DNA of 64,000 bases from Owenia fusiformis (taxonomy: Eukaryota > Annelida > Polychaeta > Sabellida > Oweniidae), in the NCBI GenBank assembly GCA_903813345.2, contig CAIIXF020000007.1:19083564-19147563 (forward strand), read 5' to 3'. The notes under the pieces were generated by a model. It made no database searches, was not told where the DNA came from, and was given only the letters and a program-made list of their open reading frames with translations. Position numbers and translations under genes: made by a program. This document shows, piece by piece, positions 25,901 through 40,900 of this stretch; position 1 is the stretch's first letter; every line of letters begins with the position of its first letter.

Positions 25901-28900
25901 TTTAAATATGGTGTGGTGACTGAACAGTACTTAAAAAACAGAATGCCCAGACAACACGGGAGAATACTTGCTCAGTTCCGAACAGGAAGTCTCCACTTAA
26001 ATATAGAGACAGGTAGATGGAACAATACACCGCTGCAAGAACGAAAATGTTTTCTCTGTGATAATGATTGTATTGAGGATGAGATACACTTTTTGACTCC
26101 ATGTGAACATTATAAGGACATCAGGAAAGAATTTTATGACAATGTTAAAGTAACAGCCCCCCATATAAACATTAACTCAAATGATGGCCTGGGTACACTG
26201 ATCAGTCTTATGCATGACAAAAACATCCAAAATTTATTGGCTTCAACTCTATTTAAAATGTGGCAAAAAAGGAACTTCAATATTGAGAGGGTCTGAAATG
26301 ATCAAAACAACTGCTCAACAGATATTTATTCTAGTCAACTTAAAATGTTTACTCTAAAAACATGCTGATATTATATTTGAACAGTGCAATAATTGTATAT
26401 TATAGAATAGAATATTTATTTATTATTTAATGGACATTGTTCCAGATTGTAGAAGGACCTAAGTGTCTCATAAGCCGACACCGGCTGGTAGTGTTTTAGT
26501 TTACTTTGTATTTGACATTGTATTTATACTTTTAACACTAGTGACACTATAATAAAATATTTTAATAATAATAATAATTATTATATCACACAATATGAAA
26601 TAACAAATTTGGGACTGTGAAAAAAAGTGTTCACATTGAGAGGTGTTCAGATTAGAGAGGTGTTCAGATAAACAGATAAAATTGATCTTATAAAATGTTA
26701 TTTAAGACATTCAGAAATGTTGACAAAGGCGACAAGATCAAGATTTCAAAAAGATAAAAAAGTCGGACACAATTAATATTTGTCACCCAAAGACTCGACT
26801 GCTTTACAGTTCATTGACATTTATATAACATGCACATCGAAAAAAACAATGCAAAAAGAATAAACAATATCTTTATACTAGCTTACAAAACAGCTAATTG
26901 ATACTACAAGATAATAACAAGTAGGATGTTTACCTAATACAGGGGTCATCCTCCTGTAAGTCAGCAAAGCTCTCTTGGTCAGTTCCAAATGAAATCCCAT
27001 TGTTGTTTATAATGATGAATGTGATTGGCAGCTTATACCTGACAAACATCAAACAAAACATAAAAACATTATAATACAGAAGTCACAGAAGTTATAATAC
27101 AGAAGTCACTGGTCAGTATCAAGTGAAGGAAATGGCCGTAACCTTCACATCTAAGATGGTGGAAGGTAATTGTCGATTTCGATAATTTAGTTTTCATTGA
27201 ATTAAGTTATGTTATAACTTGAGGTTTTCATATAATTAATAAGTTTAGAGCAGGACTATCTGCACTTCATTTTGTTATTCTTTACAGAAAACAAATAAGT
27301 TATTGTTAATCCAGTCACATACATTTTATTTACGGTATATACAGGGTGTCTCAAAAAAAGGAAACCAAGATGAAATTGCTAATTTCTCAAAGATGAATAA
27401 TGTTAAGGGCAATTCGTAAAACCATCATTTGTGTCATTATGTTCTCTTTCATATGGTACCAAGATGCTCTATTTTCCTTCACAGATAACTGAGCAATGAA
27501 GGATTTAAGTGACCATGTCAGAAATGGGTTTGTGCCTGTTGATGTCTCTCTGTCCCCTTAGATCCTCCACTGCTGCAACAATCCTGGCCCTTAGATTATC
27601 AATGCCCCTTGGTAATGTTGTGTAGACTTTATCCTTGAGATAACCCCAAATAAGGAGGCACAGGGTGCGAAACCATCCTGGCATAGCCATTTTAATCCCC
27701 CATTGTTCAGTCATTCATGAAAGGAAAAGTGGCACAAACCCATTTCTGACATGGTCGCTTAAATCCCTTAGAACTCAGTCATCCGTGAAGGAAAATATAC
27801 AACTTTGGTATCATAAAAAAGGGAACATCATTACCTGTCGGAAGGTAGCTGTGAAATTATCCTATTATTATTTGTATTTGAGAAATAAGCAATTAAATCT
27901 CGGTGTCCTTTTTTTGAGACACCCTGTAGTTTTTATATTTTTATAAAATGTTTTTACTTGATTTTTTGCATTCATGAAAATTAGGCCTATTATTCGAATT
28001 TCATTTTAAATCCATCTATCAAACTTTCTGAGCAGGGTTGGCTTTTTTCTAAAGGGCTGGTTGTTGACCAAATACTGATGCAAGACAATGGACTTGATAA
28101 TTTGGAGACTACAATAATAGCCCAATTTACACTACATGCGGCAATCTAAGACCTTGGCTAAAACGTATTAGAAAAATCATGTTGAGTTTACATCAGCATT
28201 TTCAAGATGTCTTACGAAATATGATTGAGTTTACACAGACATGTAGGAATACATGTAATATGAAGATATCTTGTTCAGTCCTGGTTGAAGGATGGTTTAG
28301 TCAACATGGCTTTTCTGTTCCTACTAAGATACTTTTTGCTTAAAGATGCATTGGGTTCGCAAATATATGTCATGAAGAGAGCATTGTCAAAAGCACGTTC
28401 AAGAGAGTTGCACGATAAAGTGCATATATTAGGAAAATGTAAGAACACCAGGCAAAGATGAAGATGGTTCTTCTTCTCGATATTTTTGGGGTGATATTGG
28501 GAACAATGGTTTGGACAAAAGAAAGGACCATGTTACATATCTAAACAGAAAGTTTCAATTTTTTGTTCAGCACAACACACAAAACCAGGCTAAGAGCTCT
28601 TAGCTAAAACTGATGGATTTACACTTGCTTTGTAAAAGGTTTTACTGCTAAGATGTCTTGGCTATGACTAGGGTCCTTAAACGTTTTAGCTAGGCGCTCT
28701 TAGCCAAGACCTCTTGAGAAAATGTGGATTTACATTACATTTGTAAAATATTTTAACGCTAAAACGGTTTACCCAAGATGTCTTATGGCTCTAGTGTAAA
28801 TCCAACTAATATGTCACAACTTTTGGTGGTGACATAACAAGTATGAATATCATTTTTTAAGTGTTTCATTATTATTGATAAAACTCTCATTTCCAAAACA

Positions 28901-31900
28901 TGTTTCATTAACAAGGTGTGTGCGTAATTTTAAAGTGAAAGGTTACCTGCAAGCAGTTTCTATCTCCATAGCAGAGAAGCCAAAGGCACTGTCTCCTTGT
29001 ATACAGACAACCTTCTTTCCTGGGGCATAGTCCCTGCACCAGAGGGCAGCAGCAATTGCAAACCCTACTCCAACGCCCATGGTGCCAAACGTACCAGCAT
29101 CCAGTCTGAACAGAAAAATCAGAAGAAGAGAACTTCCAATTAAATCATTTTACAATGAATTATCATAACAAAAATAGATCTTACAATGTGATATCATTGA
29201 AAAAGTAGATCTAACAATGTAATTTCATCAGAAATTAAATCTTACAATGCAATATCATCAGAAAAATCAAATGTTGAGATAACAAATTTTCGATGTATTC
29301 ATACATCTTCATCAGGTAAACTGATTTTCATACAATTATGACATCACAATATACAGTTACAGGTAAAATTTGTAAATCTCAACATTTTGTTTTGTTTTTA
29401 ACACTTATTAACATATTACATCAGAAAAATAGATACAGCTTGATCGGAGTTTGGTCATCAGAAAAAAAGATTTATCTATATTTTAACATGTAAGAACAGA
29501 ATTTGCAGAACAGAAAATGAAGAGAAATATTGCTATTTGATTAATGATGTGTACTTTGAAACTTGTAAGACTGCATCAATAAACAATAAAAAACAAGGCA
29601 AAAAGGCCAGCATTCATTTGCAACAATTTAATTCAATTTTTGCTAATGAACAGTAATAGTCTTAACCATGCAGATCAATAATACATTATTGTTCAAAACA
29701 CATAGCTACAATCATTTTTATAGTTAACACGGTCAAACATGTGTAGCCATATCATTGTGTCAATTTAGGTCAAGTAAAAATAGATCATTTTAACAATGAA
29801 GTAATGAGCCTTCGGACAAATGGAGTAATCAATTATAAAAATAGCAATGTTGTGATAAATACAAGTAACATAATAATTAAATACATATGAATAGTATATT
29901 ATAAGATTGGATTCATTCCAGTGTTGAGATACTATTTTTTATTAACATTTTAGTCTTTCTACGAACTTAGTGCTATTTTGCATGTTTCTTAAATCGCGTT
30001 TTCATGTAAATGCTTTTATTTAACTGCTTTTGAAATACTAAATTGCTTGTAAAAGTTTTATGTATTTTACATTTAGCAGAAGTTTATTGTCTTTCATTTA
30101 AAAAACTGGATCCATATTTTGCAAATGAGACCATCATACTGATATTTTTACCTTTTATCATTTGATGTTTTAAAAACATTTTTGTGGGCCTTTTGTGGCT
30201 AGTTTAGTTTGGTCTTAGCCCATCTTTGTGTATTGTACACTATAGTAACAATTTGTCATTGTTGTTATGGCAACAGAGACTCAATAAAAGGCATATATAT
30301 GATTATATGACACCTACATTGAACTTAAAAGAATGGGTTGATTAAACCAATATTTTGCATGAGCATTCCTTTAAATGACCTGTTTTATTATTATATGGAA
30401 GATTCTTATGTTTTGACTCTCAGTTATTTTATGTTGCATATATAGGTGAAGCATACTAGTACTTAATATTGTATATAAGAAGTCTAATGCATCATTTCTG
30501 CAATCCTACCCCCTTCCCTATCCCCTTTATGTATTCCCCCAACATTGTGTAGAAGAATTGTTATAAATGGAGGTTATAACAACACTGGATGCACTTGGGC
30601 TACCCATTGTAAAATGTGCCCAATTGTGGGATAAACATGTAGGGAGCATTTTAAAAACAAGAATATAAAGTAGGTCAAAATATTTTTGCATCGTATTATT
30701 GTATCCTTGTAGAAAAGACACATGTATGTCTTAAGGCTACAACCTAGCCCATAATAAGCGTCACTAAAGGACATGTAGAAAAACAAATAGACCACTGTGC
30801 AATGTAAACACAGGAAATAACAAAATTATACATGCCCAACTAATTAACAGTAAAAATACAGAAAGGTCAATGCACTATTGTTGGTTAACCAGTTAAAGTG
30901 TTTATTGTACGGTATATATAAATAATTGCGACTCCCGTTGAATAAACTTCATCATAGCATAAGGAAATGAATTAGAATATAAAAATACAAATAATCGTTT
31001 GTTGTTCTTAATAAATCACACTTCAGTGAACGTGTTGTTTCGGTTTCGATCAATTGAACTCTATATTCATGAGCCTACGATGACGTCTACATAGGCACAT
31101 TAGACTACATGAATATAGAGCTGGTTACGTTCACTCCTGTAATTATGAATGAATAGGCCTACTTGACGATGTTTAGGCCCCCATGTTGAGTTCACTCAGA
31201 ATACATTTTGAGTAGAGCTTATCACGCTCACTCCTGTAATTGTGAATAAATAGTTCACAATGTTTGGGCCCCCTGATTGTGTTCACTCGGAATACGTTTG
31301 AAGTAGGCTAAAACCAATTTGAATTTGAATCGTGTCTCCTCTATTCACCGTGACAGAGCTGCGATTCGCGAGCGATTATTACAACACCTGAGTGAACACG
31401 CCTAATACCTCGCTTACATAAGGTCAGATTCACACTGTATCGGGGCCTTGGCGATGGGAGTATTATGTGGATTTAATTTTTAACACAATACTAATCCCCG
31501 GCGCCCTTGTGATGAAACTGAGCTTATTTTGATCACACAACAACTTCATGATCATGACAGAAATTTGAAAGTCTGCTTGGCTTGCGCAAATTATATATAT
31601 ATTGATATTATTATTATCATTTTTGTTTAAAACACTTCCTCTTACTCAATTTAGAAACATGCTTGTTTTACAATATTTCGATTGATTGGTGCAATACGGG
31701 ATGTACAATTAGATTATTCTTGTACACCAGAAATACATTGCACGTAGGCTTACTTCAGATCGCGCGTGCAATCTAGGTTCAAGGCCATTTTCTCTCTTTC
31801 CAAGGAGAATAAATGTAACAAAATTCAGATGGGCATTTTTATACTTCATTATTCGTCCATTATAGTGAAGTCTTGGGGTTGTTACGCCTGTGGAGCATCT

Positions 31901-34900
31901 ATATTGATTCAGGGGAGCACGTTTTATATAATTTCGATAGGAAAAGAAAATTGATATACAGTGCAATAAACTCTTTAACCGATTTAGTCTTCAAGCACTA
32001 TAATACCACTATAACTATAGTCCAAACCATCCTATGATCAACAGTATACATTCCCCCTCCCCCAGGCAATTGGCCTAGTTGCTGACTGCTGAGTGCACTT
32101 AGAGGATAAATAACATTATCATTTTCTTCGTATACATAGCAATAATCAATAACGCAGATGCGAGTAGGTAGTTGCCAGATTCACCACCAGGTGGCTCGTT
32201 CAGGTCAGATAGCATGGCGGGTATAGTAGAAAGTTCCCTTAAACTTAAATTACATCTACATGTATTTGTGTGGTTCAATTTTCATATAACCCTTATGTAT
32301 CTAATAGTTATGCAAATTAAAATATGTCCAGTAAAAGAAAATGTTATCTGTCCAATACAAGAGAAGATAATTCACTTTTTGTGGTGATTTTGTAACATGG
32401 GGTCTATGGGGAATCAACCTGAACAAGAAGTCACATTTTCAAAAAGTACATCTGTAAAGTAGATCTGTAATGGTCAGTACTGAGTCATCACTTAAAGCCT
32501 ATACTCATTATATCTTATAACAATTATACACACATATTAGAATGTGAATGTGTTATAATGGACACCTAGTTTGCTCTTGCACATGTAAAAATTAATGGGT
32601 TTCTCGTGCTACCTGCACGCCCATTGGCATCAACTCAGTCAACCAAATTATATGTTGGAGATATCATGGTACAGTTGGAGTAGCTGAAACCTTGCGAATT
32701 AAAATGAGATAACCTCTCAATATTATAAATAAATAAGGCATTAACATGCAAAATGTCACCAACTGCCATTTGTTACAGACGCTGAATGCCGACCACCAAT
32801 TGCCAAATGCCAAACACCAAAAGCTGACCACTGAGAACCATCCACAAAAAAGTTGGAGACTGTAACTATTGGTGGTGACATAAAAAATGTAAATGTAGTA
32901 TTGTTTTTTAATGGAATTAGGCTGAAGTATTAAATTACAATAGGTAAAGTGCACTATGCATCACAACATTTAATTTTAAACCTTTTGTTCAAATCTGTTA
33001 ATTATGTACTTGCAAAAGGCCAATGACAACAACATTCTAGATATTACTGTACAATCACTATATGTTTAACAGCTGCACCATCAATCAGAATATAAAAATA
33101 AATATCAGTTATTTGACAAGCTAGACACATCAATCATTGGTGATATTATGGTAAACTCATTATAATGATATAGTGCAGTGGGTTATTGATGCAATATATT
33201 AATGTATTGTATGTTTAACTAACTATGTAATCAGTGGATGTTATAGATTTACAGTTGTACAGCAGGTAGAGCATCTGAGATCTAGTCAGGAGGTTGTGGG
33301 TTCAATTCCCACTGTGGTGGAGTGACTTTTTCACACCAGCCCTTAACGTATGATTTGTTCCTATGTTTCAACATGGGCTTTCTAGTTGAAAGCCCATGGT
33401 TTCAAATAAACTAATAAAAAATTCCTAGTTGGCCGGGAGTGGTGCATGGGAAAGACCATGTAACATCATAAATAGTGTGATTAACAACCTGGAAAGACAG
33501 GTAAACCCTGCAAGGGTCCAGAAAACTGTGCATGTAAGTCATGGCAGAGAAGGCATATATGCAATGTTGATGTGGAAAGGCCATGCGGCTCCGTAGCTCA
33601 ACAGGTAGAGCATCCAAGATCTAATCGGGAGGTTGTGGGTTCAATATCCCACTGAGGTGGAGTGACTTTTTCACACCAGCCCTTGGCGTAGGATTTGTTC
33701 CTATGTTTCAAATAAATTTCAAAAATCTATAAAACAATTTTAATTGGACATATTTCTTAATCTCACATGTTCTCCTCAATATTCTGAATTTGAATTGAAG
33801 AGATTTTGAGATGTGATATAAGTACATGTTCCAATTAATTTATCACTGAAAAGTTTTATGAGGTCACACTTATGAATGCCCGGAGCTTTTGTATTGAGAC
33901 CTATTGCTTTGATTTAATGAACGAGTAACCTGATGCCCAGGGGTAGATCTAGGATGAAGAAAACAAAAGTTTCCTAATCTACGAAGTAATCTAATCTAGA
34001 GTACACGAAACTCTCTTTTAAAGAAGCAAAATCAATCAACTATATTGAAAATGGTTGTCTACTTGGGAAACTTAATACGATTTTTGACAGTAATGATTCA
34101 GGGCTCATATAATTGTTATCTTAAAGTACATGTACATGTGTGCCAGTGTCCCATTTCCTGATCAGATAAAGAATGATTTATTTTAATAAGCAAACTACAC
34201 AACTACTATGTGTTTATTTTAAAAGAAAGCATTTATCCATCGTGACAGACAAGGCCATCTAAACATTACAAGATTGATAATTAGTTGGGAACATTGTGGT
34301 TTTACCCTTTCTAATTTTAAAGACAATTGTTTAATTTTTACACATTTAAAGGGGCAAGATGAACATATTAATGTTTTTTTGTGAAACTAAAAAATCCTGT
34401 AACTTATACTGAGGCTGGGTGAAAATATATAATGCAAAATAGAAAAACTTGAAACATAAGGAGCTGGGATAAAATTGTAAACTTGTTGAATCTTAACAAT
34501 ACATTACATGAAATGACGTTGACATATCTAGCGATGTGATAGGCCCAAGTGGCATAAATATATCCAATATTTTAACAATATTAAATGAATCAACATCTAA
34601 ACCTAAAGCTCATAACAATATTCCAGAAATTACCCTGATTTGACATCCAAAATATTGCATGTACCTGTGTCTTGGTAAGATGTTGGGCAGTTCAGTTCTC
34701 CCTATGTCCATAGTGTTAGAGCCTTCATTTACAATGATACAATCTTTGGGAAGCTCTGCATTGATTTTGTAGAACGCAGTGTAGTAATTCATAGGTTTCT
34801 CATCAATTATCTGTGACTACATTTAAAACAAAGAAAATCAAATCAAAATTTCATACAATTGATGACTGAGGTCAACTATGCATATTGTGTACCCCGCTAT

Positions 34901-37900
34901 AGTCTCTCTCAAAATATAGAAGTTTCAGTATATTAGTGGAGCATATAATTTCCAAAGTTGCTTACATGAAGATGTCAACAACTGGTTTGTAAGTTTGAAG
35001 ATTGACAGGCTCAGTAACTTAGTAAATATACATGGACTGTAATTATAGATGTAACATTAATATGAAGAAAAGAAATACAGTCAACTTAGTGAAGCAAGCC
35101 AAGTCTGTGATATCACGCGGTGTTCAATAAAAGATAATTCTTTGAAACAGCCCATTTTCAATCAGATATACAATGTATAAAGTAAACACTTTAAAATACT
35201 ATACACATGTTTACAAATTACGAGGGGCCTTGAAGTTCTCAATTTAGGGGGAGCAAAATTAAAAATTAAAAGGCTCTTTGAAAATGTAAGCACAGGTTTG
35301 GGTCAACATTTTGAAGGCTAATTTTCTAATTTTCTAAAGCCAGTGAGGGTAGCTTAATGTTGCTTTTAAAACCCACATACTGATCAAGAGCATGATGTAA
35401 GGAAATCATGTTGCCATCTTTTTATTGATTCAAACCCCATATGTTGATATACAAATAGGCCAGGAAAGATGACGGTAATCTTTTAAGATCTAAATAGATA
35501 AACAACAACTACATGTACCATCTTTCTGTTAATGTAGTTAGTCACTATGATTATACAGTAAAACCTGTCTATGTGAAACACCTATAGAGTTTCATTTAAC
35601 ATTAAATCAGTTGGTATTGGGACTCTGAAAAGTGTTCAACTAACAGAGTTGTTTCACTTCTAGAGGCACTAGAACTTACTTGTGTTACTTTACGATTGTT
35701 GTCAATCTTCAGTCTGAGATCTTTCCACCATTGTGAATTAATACTGAACTCAAATTTCCCTGGTTGACTAATGAGTTCTTTATTAAGCTGGAAGAATACA
35801 TACATGCCATCTTTATATTGTGATTATTACAAAACATCCACTCAATGTATACAGACATCAACACAATACAATGGTAGGTGTAGTGGTATTGAATTCAATA
35901 AACATTAGAACTGTGCACTTTTTCAGCGATAAAATATAGTAAATGTAAGAACCGTAAAATGTAGCTTTCTATACATCAGAGTAGTTAAAAAGTATTGTAA
36001 GTTACCTGGGAGACTACAGTATCTATATCACCATGTATTGCAACTGCGCTTGATCGACTAGAATGTAATTCCTCTGCAGATATGTCTACCTACAAGTCAG
36101 AAGTATATGTAGGGATATACCAGTATATAAAAGATAACTTAAAGAGTATTCTCGTATCAATAATGTTTCATCGAGACCCTCCCTCTCCCCTCTCTTACCC
36201 ACGAGTAAGAAGAGGAGGAAGATACATGGTTGAAATGCAAACTAATATAACCAGACATGATTTTACTTGTGAAGATGCAAAATCAAAAAATGCATGAATT
36301 TTGAATTGAGGTACATATTGTTAATAATGGGGTGGTGGGTGTGTGATCCTATCCTTGGTTACATTGGCTCATACATGTAAGTAGTGTCACTTCTGATGGT
36401 GGCATATTGTTATATATAGTCTCCGACTTTTTGTGGCTGGTGTTTGGTAGTCAGCATCTGAGACAGCATTCTACATCTGTAACACATGGCAGGTAGTGAC
36501 AATTTCCATGTCAATGCCTGGTTTTCCTTTGTGCCTTTTTTGATTCTCATATAAAACTAATCTTTGTGAATCAAACTAACCAACCAGCTCTATTTCCACT
36601 CACCTGAATGATTTTGACATCATGTCTAAACCTTGGCGGTGCTCCAAAATGAAGGATCCAATTCAAACGAGCTCCAAATAGGAATATAACATCTGCTTGC
36701 TGAAGAGCCCTGTAACCATGGCAAAATTAAAGTAAAGTAAATTTTGTAAATGAGAACACTTCCCTGATGTTAACACTAACATGGATATATTTTCATGCAA
36801 AGCAGTTACATATGAGCATTCCAGCAATCAGGATACAGTAAACCTTTATTAGAAGTTGAGAACAGCTTAAAAAAATGTAATTTTATTTTAGTGGTCATTT
36901 CAAGATTTATATTTTTAGTAGAAGAGTTTAGAATTTAGAAATTTTATGTGCAACATTATAAGATTTTTGAAACTTTTTTGGACACTGTTCCTCAAGTACG
37001 GTAGTTACTTTGAAGTAACGTCAAATTAACAAATATTTTTGTTACATTTACGAAAGTCTAGAATATTGTTCCCAATGGTATGTTCATTCTGAAACTAGAC
37101 TATATTCTTTAAATTTTAGCCACATCATGTAGGTTTAAATCGCAAAAAATCTTACCTAACTAAAACACAGGCAGTTCTTCTAGTTTGTTACTTTGATGTG
37201 ATTTCATAGAAACGAGTTGGGGAACAGTGTTGGAGTTGCATTGAAATATTTGAGGCAGATCTGTTTGTCAGAAATGAATTGATTTCAATGTAGGGTGAAC
37301 TATGCAGTATGTATAATAATAATTAATCCTACTTACAAAGACCTCGCTGGTGCTACACAATATGGATGGTCATCTGGGAGAACTCCCTTCCCCATTGGGG
37401 TTGGCAAGAATGGAATCTTGTGGAGGTCAATAAGTGTCCTTAGGTTATCTTCTGCACAACTATAGGCAGCACCTAAAACAGCAGTGATATGAATGAGATA
37501 TTCTCTACAAAACATGTAGTAGAATTCTTAAAAATTTGTAATCGTGTAAACATATAATCTATTCTAAGTATTCTTACATTAGTGTAATATTCCCTCCAAT
37601 AATGTAATATATTGTAACGGAATTTTAAATGTAAAATTTTTGATTTTTGATAAAGTGCTGTATTTTTGTACATTAGGTAATTATTACACTTGGAAAGTAA
37701 TTTCCCATTGAGATTATTAAGATTTATAAATGTAGTATCATTTGCAGCACTTAGGTTGTACTTACAGAGGTGAAATAGTTCACATGTTTTATTTATTTGA
37801 TCACGATTTTGTTTATGTTGATCGGGCAGTCTTATCTGGCAGTCTAATTTGTAGATGATCGGTAGTCTAACATGACACCTTTATTATTTTACTTCCTGCT

Positions 37901-40900
37901 TTTGATTCGATTGAATCGAAGTGAAATTAGACTAGATAGTGATTAATTACTGTTATATTTCTTGAGTCAATATTATAATCTTGCTGTATGATCAATATTG
38001 AAGCGAAATATGGCGTAAATGAGCTGTAATTCACAGTTGAAATCTTGTCCGAAAATTAATGACGTCATCGGGCCTATATAACTATCTCGCTGTTGAAGGC
38101 TCGTCAGTGCGATGCCAGATGTTGTCGAGGAAGGACCTCTAGAGCGGAATTTCGGGAAACAGCTTAAATTTTCTAAGTTATTTTGAGAACTTAGTTAATT
38201 TTGTTGTGTTGAGGCTATACGTTTGCAGTATACACATGAAGATAGAAGCTGTACCTCAGTAGAATACATCTGATGAGCCATGCTATACGTTTGCAGTATA
38301 CAAGGGCAGATTGAGGAAACTAAGTGTGCGAAACTTAGTTTATTTTGGAGATTGGAATTTTGGGAAAACTTTGATGCAACTAAGTGTGTGAGACTTAGTT
38401 TATTTATCGCACTGGAAGTAAGGGAGATCTACAAGACTGGACAAAACTTCAACAGGGTGAAGCTATCCCCAGCGCAAAGCATTAGACGTATTGTCCAGCC
38501 TTCATAGACTGAGAGGAAATGCTGACATAACTTGTGTTTGAGAAACAAGCTATTTTGATCATCAAGGAACTTAGACGATTTACAACATTATTGAACTTAG
38601 TCAATATTTGGTAAAACAATATTTTGGACTTTGTTGTTTTTGGAGATAGAAATATTTAACTTAGAATATTTTAACATCAGTATAACTTAGTATGAAATTA
38701 ACTTAACTCAATATTTGGTGAAATATTATTGTGGACTTTGTTGTTTTTGGAAAGAGAAATATTGAACTTAGAATATTTTAATATCAGTATCACTTAACAT
38801 TAAATGAACTTAGTCATTTTAGAGGTCAAATATTTTCACATGTTATATTTTTGCATATGTCGTTGTGTGCATGCTATATTTGTAGGTAGCCTTATTATGT
38901 AATTGTGAAGGAAGCAGGCTACATGGACTTAGCAGTTGATGCCGTGTTTTAGATGTCCTTGGACTTGGTAGTTTGAAGATTGTGATAGTTTTGACTTATA
39001 CATCTACAGAGAAGAGGTCTGGGACTTAGCAGTTTATTCAACGAGATATTTTGACTTTGATGATTTTGGGTCATTGAAGTTAGAATATACATCTACAGAG
39101 AGGACGTTCCAGGACTTAGCAGTCTATTCAACGAGATATTTTGACTTTGATGATTTTGGGTCATTGAAGTTAGAATATACATCTACAGAGAGGACGTTCC
39201 AGGACTTAGCAGATTATCCAGTGAGATATTTTAACTTTGATGATTTTGTGTCATTGAAGTTAGAATATACATCTACATTGAGGAGGATCCAGGTGATAGC
39301 CGTTCACAGAGCTGATATAGTTTGACTTGGATTATTTCACATAATCAAAGTTGAACTATACTACAACACAGAGAGAAGGATCCAGGAGATAACCATTTAC
39401 AGAGTTGATAGTTTAACTTAGATTATTTCACATAATCAAAGTTGAATTATACTACAACACATTGAGGAGGATCCAGGACTTAGGAGTTTACTCAACAGAT
39501 AGTTTGACTTAGGTTATTTCACATAATCAAAGTTGAATTATACTATACTACAGTGACGAGGATTCAGGAGATAGTCGTTTCCAGACTTGATAGTTTGACT
39601 TAGATTATTTCACATAATCAAAGTTGAATTATACTACAACACATTGAGGAGGATCCAGGACTTAGGAGTTTACACAACTGATAGTTTGACTTAGATTATT
39701 TTACATAATCAAAGTTGAATTATACTACAACACAGAGAGGAGGATCCAGGAGATAGCCATTTACCGAGCCGATAGTTGACTTGATGATTTCACATTATCA
39801 AAGCTGAATTATACTACAATACAGTGAAGAGGATCCAGGAGATTTACGTTTACGGAGCAATAGTTTGACTTAGATGATTTCACATCATCAAATTTGAATC
39901 ATACTACACTACATAGAGGAGGATCCAGGAGATTACTATTTCAGGTTCAAGTTACAAGTACAATACAAGACGTACAAGTATTACAACATATATGAACTTT
40001 TAATATTGGAGATACAACAGTGGTATATAGTGATCATCTACTTTAGTTTATATGGACTCTGGATATTGTGTTCTTAGTGATTATTATTAGCTTATTCGGA
40101 CTCTAGATATTGCTTTATTAGTGATAAATATTAGCTTATATGGACTTTTGAGTTGTGAGTTTTGAGAGAGATAATAATATCGTAGCATTTTAACCTTCAT
40201 ACTTGACATTTAATGTACATCTTTATTTGGGCTTATAAACGCCACAATATACTGTTTTATATTTATATTTAATTGTATATGTCTGTTTAATTCTTTAGGG
40301 ACAATCGCACATTTAACGTGTGCCGTGTAACTCACCAAGTAAACACCGTTTACTAAACAGTGGGCCTATTATTAGCCACGCTACCACTACCACGTATATC
40401 CACAAAAATAGGCCAAACTGTTACAATATATACATGTATTCCCTACAATTTTGCAATCTGTTCTTTCAATAGTGTAATATATGTTTAGTGTATATTCCTT
40501 ACAATGTTGTAATACATGTACAGGGTATATTCCCTACAATGTTGTGATATATTCTCTTAAGTAATGCCATCTATTCCCTACAATAGTGCAATGGCAACAG
40601 AAATGGCTACCAAAATTGAGCAAACTATGAAACAAGTAAGAATGTGTCCATGCTACAATAAAATTACAATTCATCATTAAAAATTGCCAAGTATACACAT
40701 GTAATATTAAATATCAACAAAATAACTCTAGATAGCAGAACATATAAAATGACAAATAGTAATATGAAATAAGGGGTACTATTTTTCTTTAAATGTATGC
40801 CATATTTTATGAAAATTGCTTTTTGGACAATTCAATGAACTGAACATTTATGAGACCAATAGCCATTCCAAAAATCTGGTCATTGGTATTTGAGTTATAG

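Noticed and set aside
33589-33660. Functional tRNA gene
   Set aside because: Boxes A and B are present, but the T-arm carries an extra base, the acceptor stem is not closed, and the shared 3' body with two other copies marks a SINE.
38070-38110. TATA box with start site as the promoter of a host gene
   Set aside because: It sits inside the LTR-like block and no coding sequence follows; it is better explained as the element's own promoter.
39074-39325. 83-aa repeat-containing ORF as a gene
   Set aside because: It is just the 90-bp part of a tandem array that continues as 91-bp, frame-shifting units inside an LTR-like block.
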